Part shown: in pieces, positions 55,330 to 64,000 of the stretch | Numbering within the stretch: position 1 is the stretch's first letter | Layout of the letters: each line of letters begins with the position of its first letter | NCBI RefSeq assembly: GCF_019166065.1 | Contig: NZ_JAHTBN010000007.1 | Location: 163,482-227,481 of the forward strand | DNA from: Candidimonas humi | Lineage (GTDB): Bacteria > Pseudomonadota > Gammaproteobacteria > Burkholderiales > Burkholderiaceae_B | Length of the DNA stretch: 64,000 nucleotides | Reading direction: 5' to 3' | Translations under genes and position numbers: made by a program | Notes under the pieces: model-generated | Database searches by the model: none | What the model saw: the letters and a program-made list of their open reading frames with translations, nothing else | Told to the model about the DNA's origin: nothing

Positions 55330-56805
55330 ATGGACTCCAGCACCGGCCCTGAACCTGCCCCAGCCTATTCCGAACGCGAACGCCAAGCAATCCGCATGAT
55401 CCCCTTCATAGTGGGGTGTGCGCTATTCATGCAAATGCTGGATTCCACCGTGGTGGCGACCGCGCTGCCGGTGATGGCCGGCTCGCTCGATTCGACCCCG
55501 GTGAAAATGAACGTGGCAATCACCAGCTACCTGCTGGCCACCGCCGTGTTCGTGCCCATCAGCGGCTGGGCGGCCGACCGGTTCGGCGCCAAGCGCGTAT
55601 TCATTGCGGCCATTTTACTGTTTACGCTGAGCTCGGTGGGCTGCGCCATGTCGCACAACCTGACCGAGCTCGTCATCGCCCGCGTGGTGCAGGGCATGGC
55701 CGGGGCCATGATGGTCCCGGTCGGGCGCATCATCCTGCTGCGCAAAGTGCCCAAGACGGAACTGCTCAAGGCCATGTCGTTCCTGTCGCTGCCGGCCTTG
55801 CTGGGCCCCGTGATCGGGCCGCCGCTGGGCGGCTTCCTGGTGACCTACGCATCCTGGCACTGGATCTTCCTGATCAACGTGCCCGTGGGCGCCCTGGGCA
55901 TCGCGCTGATCCTGCACTATGTGCGCGAAGACTACCCCGTGGCCAAGCCGCGCCTGGACTGGCTGGGCTTCATACTCAGCGGCATCTGCCTGGCGGCCCT
56001 GGTGTCCGGCTTCGAGGCCATAGGCCACAGTTCCCTGTCGATAGGGAACCTGCTCATGCTGGTGGGCACCGGCCTGGTCTGCGGCGTCCTGTATGTCTGG
56101 CACGCCGGCCACGCCGAATACCCCATCATCGACCTCAGCCTGCTGCGCACGCCCACCTTCGCTATCGCCACGCTCGGCGGCAACCTGTGCCGCTTCGCGG
56201 TGGGCGCCACGCCCTTCCTGCTGGCGCTGCTGCTGCAGGTGGGCTTCGGCCTGACGCCTTTTTCGGCCGGCCTGATCACGTTCACCAGCGCGGCCGGGGC
56301 GATGCTCATGAAGCTGGTGGCCACCCCCATCATCCAGCGCTTCGGCTTCAAGCGGGTGCTGATTTTCGACGCGGTCGTCGCCGGCGCCTTCGTCGCCCTG
56401 TGCGGATTGTTCCGCGCCGACACGCCGGTCTGGATCATGGTCGCCATACTGCTGGTCGGCGGCTTCTTCCGCTCGCTGCTGTTCACCGCGGTCAATACCC
56501 TGACCTACGCCGACATCAGTTCCGAAAACATGAGCCGTGCCAGCAGTTTCGCCGCCATGGCGCAGCAACTGGGCATCAGCCTGGGCGTGGGCTTCGCCGC
56601 GGTAACGCTGAACCTCAGCATGCTGGCCCGCGGCGCCGACCACCTCGCCCTGCCCGACCTGGTGCTGGGCTTTTCCGTGATCGGCCTGCTCACCGCCCTG
56701 TCGATCCTGTCGTTCCGCCGCCTCGCCACGGATGCCGGCAACCACCTGAACCAGAACAAGAAGCTGCCCAGCCGCCGCTGGCCGCGGCGGCGCCGCACAG
56801 CCTAA
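55330..56805 (+). CDS. DHA2-family multidrug efflux MFS transporter (second copy type)
   Basis: This 491-residue inner-membrane protein has ~14 hydrophobic segments, MQMLDSTVVATALPVMAGSL in the first, motif A-like GWAADRFGAKRVF, and motif C-like LLGPVIGPPLGGFLV in the fifth. It is therefore a DHA2 drug/H+ antiporter, only distantly similar to the pump at 7.2-8.8 kb. No adaptor is next to it. It is convergent with an XRE/MmyB regulator. The C-terminus ends in a basic RRWPRRRR stretch. Confidence 0.85.
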   Translation: MDSSTGPEPAPAYSERERQAIRMIPFIVGCALFMQMLDSTVVATALPVMAGSLDSTPVKMNVAITSYLLATAVFVPISGWAADRFGAKRVFIAAILLFTLSSVGCAMSHNLTELVIARVVQGMAGAMMVPVGRIILLRKVPKTELLKAMSFLSLPALLGPVIGPPLGGFLVTYASWHWIFLINVPVGALGIALILHYVREDYPVAKPRLDWLGFILSGICLAALVSGFEAIGHSSLSIGNLLMLVGTGLVCGVLYVWHAGHAEYPIIDLSLLRTPTFAIATLGGNLCRFAVGATPFLLALLLQVGFGLTPFSAGLITFTSAAGAMLMKLVATPIIQRFGFKRVLIFDAVVAGAFVALCGLFRADTPVWIMVAILLVGGFFRSLLFTAVNTLTYADISSENMSRASSFAAMAQQLGISLGVGFAAVTLNLSMLARGADHLALPDLVLGFSVIGLLTALSILSFRRLATDAGNHLNQNKKLPSRRWPRRRRTA

Positions 56806-56940
56806 GCGCCGACGCCGGCGCCGCGGCACGATCCCGCGCCGCGCTTGCCCTGTGCAAGCCTGATCAAGTCGGGAACATCCCGTGATGTCCGGCCCGGACA
56901 TGGACCTGGGCCGGAGCCTGGGCCCGCGCGCCGCCAGGCC

Positions 56941-57747
56941 TCAATCCAGCAGCATCACCAGCTTGCAATCGGGCCGGGTGGCCAGCCTGAAGGTAATCTG
57001 GCGATAGCTGGAAATGCCGCCCGCAGCATGGCGGAACTGGCGCAGGCCGCCCTCGCGCTCGACCACAGTCTGGCGCGTCCACCAGTGCGTGAATACCGGG
57101 CTGGCCTGGCGCAAGTCTTCCACCAGCGCACGCACATCGGGCTCGTCGGCGTGCGCCCCCGCGTCAGCGCGGAATTCCGCCACCACCCGGCGCGCCCGCT
57201 GTTCCCAGTCGACCACCAGGTCGCGCGCGGCCGGATCCTGGAATATGTAGCGCAGCAGATTGGGCCGCGGGGTGCGATCCGGCCAGCCCTCGAACAGGCG
57301 CAGCAGCGGTTCGTTGCGCGCCAGCACGTTCCAGCAGCGGTCCAGGATATAGGCGGGCGCCGTGATGCTGTGCACGCAATCGGCCAGGTCCGCGGGCAGT
57401 TCGGCCTCGGGTTCGCGGCCGTGCTCGGGGTCGGCGCACTCGGCCAGCTCGAACAGGTATTGGCGCTCGGCGCGCACCAATTGCAGCACCGTCGCCAGGC
57501 GCGACCACACCGCCGGCGAGGCGGCGATGTCGCGGCCCTGCTCGAGCCAGGTGTACCAGGTGACGCTGATGCCGCAAAGCTGCGCGACTTCTTCGCGCCG
57601 CAGGCCGGGGGTACGGCGCCGTATGCCCGCCGGCAGGCCTACCGAGGCCGGCGTCACCCGCGCCCGCACGCTGCGCAGGAAATCGCCAAGCGCGCGGCGC
57701 CTGGTCGAGCCGGCCTGGCCATCGGTGTCGGCCATGTCAGTGGCCAT
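56941..57747 (-). CDS. XRE-family regulator with MmyB-like ligand domain
   Basis: This 268-residue protein has an N-terminal HTH_3/Xre domain (RRTPGLRREEVAQLCGISVTWYTWLEQGRDI) followed by the MmyB-like PAS-type ligand-binding domain with YILDRCWNVLARNEPLLRLF and NLLRYIFQDPAARDLVVDWE. This type in actinomycetes was suggested to bind fatty acids; in Proteobacteria the ligand is unknown. It is convergent with the DHA2 pump. The start is the ATG at 57747; an ATG at 57735 would also fit. Confidence 0.85.
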   Translation of the reverse strand: MATDMADTDGQAGSTRRRALGDFLRSVRARVTPASVGLPAGIRRRTPGLRREEVAQLCGISVTWYTWLEQGRDIAASPAVWSRLATVLQLVRAERQYLFELAECADPEHGREPEAELPADLADCVHSITAPAYILDRCWNVLARNEPLLRLFEGWPDRTPRPNLLRYIFQDPAARDLVVDWEQRARRVVAEFRADAGAHADEPDVRALVEDLRQASPVFTHWWTRQTVVEREGGLRQFRHAAGGISSYRQITFRLATRPDCKLVMLLD

Positions 57748-57790
57748 GCGTCATCCCTTTTTGCGGCATCCCTTTTAGTGCAAACAGGCC

Positions 57791-61564
<3,774 letters not shown>

Positions 61565-61784
61565 GTCGTACCTGGAACGTAACGAAAAGCCGGGAATGGG
61601 CCGAACGGCGGCGCCATGGCATACGCGGCGGGCAGCGCCGCAAGGCGCCCGCCGCGTAACATGGGCCGGGGGTCGGTACCCTATTGTAGCCACTTCCCCC
61701 CGGCGGGCCGCTGCCGGCCCGCCGCGGCAGCAAGCCGGGGGCGCGGCCGGCATTTGCGCCGCCATGTAAAATCCCGTTTCTGAA

Positions 61785-61975
61785 AGAGGTGCTTTCGGCG
61801 CGTAATCCACAAGAAACCCCGCCCGCCCAGGACGAGGAAGCGCGCTGCGAAAGTCAAACGGGAAACAGGATGCACCGGCCGCCCCCGCGGCACGAGCCGG
61901 CCCGCAGTAACTGTGCTGCCCCCGCAACGGTAATCATGCTCATGCATGCCAGCCCGACACCGGCCTCGATCAAAC
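61785..61975 (+). promoter_or_regulatory. Cobalamin (B12) riboswitch upstream of btuB
   Basis: The sequence has the conserved cobalamin elements in order: GGGAAACAGG near 61860, then GCTGCCCCCGCAACGGTAA (B12-box-like core, 61915-61933), then AGCCCGACACCGGCC (61951-61965). It is followed after ~95 bp by the receptor gene on the same strand. High adenosylcobalamin should shut off receptor synthesis. Boundaries are approximate. Confidence 0.88.
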
Positions 61976-62060
61976 CGGGTTCGTGCCCGCCGCCAGCGTG
62001 GCATGCACGATACATTCCAATAATGGCGTGCGGGGACGCACGCCGTGACCAGGTCGCACA

Positions 62061-63941
62061 ATGAAAACCTCTCTTACGCGGTGCGCGTTTGCCGTACTCG
62101 CCTGTTTCGGGCCGCTGGCCGCCGGCGCCCAGACTACCCCCGACACTACATCCCAGGTGCCCCAGCTCGACCAGATCGTCGTGACCGCCAGCCGCTCCGG
62201 GCAACTGGAAAAGAACGTGCTGGGAAACGTCACCGTCATCGACCGTCAAACGCTGCAGCAAGCCGGCCAGGACAGCCTGGCCGACATTCTCGGGCGCCAG
62301 CACGGCATCCAGTTCGCCAGCAATGGCGGCCCGCAGACGACGACCAGCGTGTTCATGCGCGGCGCCAATGCCGACCAGACCCTGGTGCTGCTGGATGGCG
62401 TGCCGATCAACGGCGCCACCAGCGGCCTGGGTGCGCTCAATGCGATCCCGCCGGCCAGCATCGACCATGTCGAGATCCTGCGCGGCTCGGCCAGCAGCCT
62501 GTATGGCGCCGACGCCATCGGCGGCGTGATCAACATCATCACCAAGCCGGACACCGACCAGCCCTTCTCGGCCTATGCCAATGCGGGCGTGGGCACCTAC
62601 GCCACCAGCAAGTACAGCGCCGGCATGTCCGGCAGCGCCGACGGCTGGACCTACAGCCTGGGCAGTTCGTATGCGCAGAGCGGCGGCTACAACGCCACCA
62701 ACGACAAGAATGCCTATGCCTACAACCCGGACGCCGACAGCTATTACTCGCGCAACCTCAACGGCTCGCTGGCCTACGAATGGCGGCCGGGCCAGAAGAT
62801 CGGCCTGCAGATATACAACAGCCGCATCAACGGCGGCATCGACTACGATCGCTACAACCCCTACAACGACCGCAGCGTACAGACGCTGGATCTGTACAGC
62901 CTGAGCAGCGAAAACCAGATCACCTCGCGCTGGAAGAGCACCCTGCGCTATACCTACACGCAGGACAAGAACCGTACGATCGCGGCCGACAGCGACACCA
63001 CCTTCAGCACTCGCCAGGACCAGTACAGCTGGCAGAACGAGCTGCAGCTCGCTCCACAGCAAAAGCTGGTGCTGGCCTACGAGCACCTGGACCAATCGGT
63101 GTCGGGCGACATTCCCTCCTACAACGCCGACTTCACCCCCGGCCCCATCATCAATTACGACCAGACGCGGCGCCACAACAACGCTTTCACCGGTGTCTAT
63201 ACCGGCCAATTCGGCCGCAACCACCTGCAGGCCAGCCTGCGCAACGACCATGACTCGCAGTTCGGCAACGCCCCCACCTGGGGCCTGAGCTACGGCTATG
63301 ACCTGACGCCGGGGCTGCGCGCCTATGCCGCGGCCAATACCGGCTTCAAGACCCCGACTTTCAACGATCTCTACTATCCCGGCTATTCGAACCCCAATCT
63401 CAAGCCGGAAAAGTCGCGCAACTTTGAGGCGGGTTTGCGCTATACGGGCGAGACGACCCGCCTGAGCGCCGTCGTCTACCAGAACAAGGTCCGCGACCTG
63501 ATCGCCTACGACACGCTCACGTTCCTGCCCACCAACCTCGATCACGCCACGCTGCGCGGCGCCACGCTTTCGGCCGAGCAGCGCCTGGGCAACACCACGC
63601 TGCGCGCCAGCGCCGACTTCCTGGACCCGCGCGACGACGATACCGGCAATCAGCTCAATCGCCGCGCCCGCCAGATCTACCGGGCCAGCGCCGAGCAGCG
63701 CCTGGGCGCATGGAAGCTGGGCGGCGAGTACATGTACGTGGGCAAGCGCTACGACGACGTAGCCAACACCATCGTCCTGGGCGGCTACGGGCTGGTCAAC
63801 CTGACCGCGGCCTACGACTTCAATCGCCATTTCGGCGTGCAGGTGCGCTGGAACAATGTGCTGGACAAGACCTATACCCAGGCCTACGGCTACAACACGC
63901 CCGGATCGAATGTCTTCGTCAATCTGTCCTGGCGCATGTAG
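62061..63941 (+). CDS. btuB: TonB-dependent vitamin B12 outer-membrane receptor (BtuB-like)
   Basis: This 626-residue outer-membrane protein has a signal peptide (about 1-24, ending AAGAQ), a TonB box near residue 38 (QIVVTA), the plug domain with VNDRQ-like VIDRQTLQQAG and VEILRGSASSLYGADAIGGVINI, and a 22-strand barrel ending in the aromatic VFVNLSWRM. Control by the upstream cobalamin riboswitch supports B12 uptake rather than iron-siderophore uptake. btuCDF genes are not in the window. Confidence 0.9.
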   Translation: MKTSLTRCAFAVLACFGPLAAGAQTTPDTTSQVPQLDQIVVTASRSGQLEKNVLGNVTVIDRQTLQQAGQDSLADILGRQHGIQFASNGGPQTTTSVFMRGANADQTLVLLDGVPINGATSGLGALNAIPPASIDHVEILRGSASSLYGADAIGGVINIITKPDTDQPFSAYANAGVGTYATSKYSAGMSGSADGWTYSLGSSYAQSGGYNATNDKNAYAYNPDADSYYSRNLNGSLAYEWRPGQKIGLQIYNSRINGGIDYDRYNPYNDRSVQTLDLYSLSSENQITSRWKSTLRYTYTQDKNRTIAADSDTTFSTRQDQYSWQNELQLAPQQKLVLAYEHLDQSVSGDIPSYNADFTPGPIINYDQTRRHNNAFTGVYTGQFGRNHLQASLRNDHDSQFGNAPTWGLSYGYDLTPGLRAYAAANTGFKTPTFNDLYYPGYSNPNLKPEKSRNFEAGLRYTGETTRLSAVVYQNKVRDLIAYDTLTFLPTNLDHATLRGATLSAEQRLGNTTLRASADFLDPRDDDTGNQLNRRARQIYRASAEQRLGAWKLGGEYMYVGKRYDDVANTIVLGGYGLVNLTAAYDFNRHFGVQVRWNNVLDKTYTQAYGYNTPGSNVFVNLSWRM

Positions 63942-64000
63942 CGGGCGCGGGCCGCGCGGCATGGCCGGCGGCGCGGCGCCGCCGCCCCGGGGCCGCGCCG

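Overview
The window is about 64 kb of GC-rich DNA with closely packed genes and no rRNA, CRISPR array, transposase or phage gene that I could recognise. Several traits point to a betaproteobacterium, most likely of the Alcaligenaceae (Bordetella/Achromobacter-like): two Bug-family tripartite tricarboxylate receptors, many LysR regulators, a DUF3460 gene next to scpA and panC, a coaE-zapD pair, ppc, and a quinol-dependent NO reductase. The genus is an inference; no species can be read from the sequence.

Layout. 1-5.9 kb: the end of a nonribosomal peptide synthetase (thioesterase domain), convergent with an Fbp-type ferric iron ABC transporter, then a MarR-GNAT fusion regulator. 6-9.4 kb: a PanE-like ketopantoate reductase, a DHA2 efflux pump and its MarR regulator with matching palindromes. 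9.5-14.7 kb: an IclR regulator facing an operon of two crotonases, an acyl-CoA ligase and a Bug receptor. 15-18.3 kb: PEP carboxylase and a PsiF-like protein. 18.5-23.7 kb: a TauE/SafE exporter, a NahR-type LysR, salicylate 5-hydroxylase subunits with a Rieske ferredoxin, and an MFS transporter. 23.8-29.7 kb: a DUF3300 protein, a small MliC-like lipoprotein, an ornithine-cyclodeaminase family enzyme and quinol NO reductase. 29.8-37.1 kb: an accessory catabolic cluster holding an enolase-superfamily enzyme of the mandelate racemase type, a Bug receptor, a LysR, an aldehyde dehydrogenase and a two-subunit thiamine diphosphate decarboxylase, with a divergent LysR. 37.2-40.6 kb: tRNA-Pro(CGG), ispB, a DUF815 ATPase and a Nudix-ThiE/TenI fusion. 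40.8-49.7 kb: an mdtABC-oprM type RND efflux operon. 49.9-57.7 kb: zapD, coaE, a reduced prepilin peptidase, an NlpE-like lipoprotein, a lone LuxR-type HTH, panC, scpA, DUF3460, a second DHA2 pump and an XRE/MmyB regulator. 57.8-63.9 kb: metH, divergent from a cobalamin riboswitch and a BtuB-type receptor.

How the parts work together. Housekeeping blocks (isoprenoid, CoA/pantothenate, chromosome segregation, methionine/B12) alternate with catabolic islands, each with its own regulator and uptake component. The island that most deserves attention is 29.8-37.1 kb. Its enzyme set resembles a mandelate-type route (racemase or dehydratase, 2-oxo acid decarboxylase, aldehyde dehydrogenase), but the decarboxylase is split into two translationally coupled subunits and no 2-hydroxy acid dehydrogenase is present. 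The second is the 10.4-14.7 kb operon, where both crotonases lack one or both of the usual catalytic glutamates.
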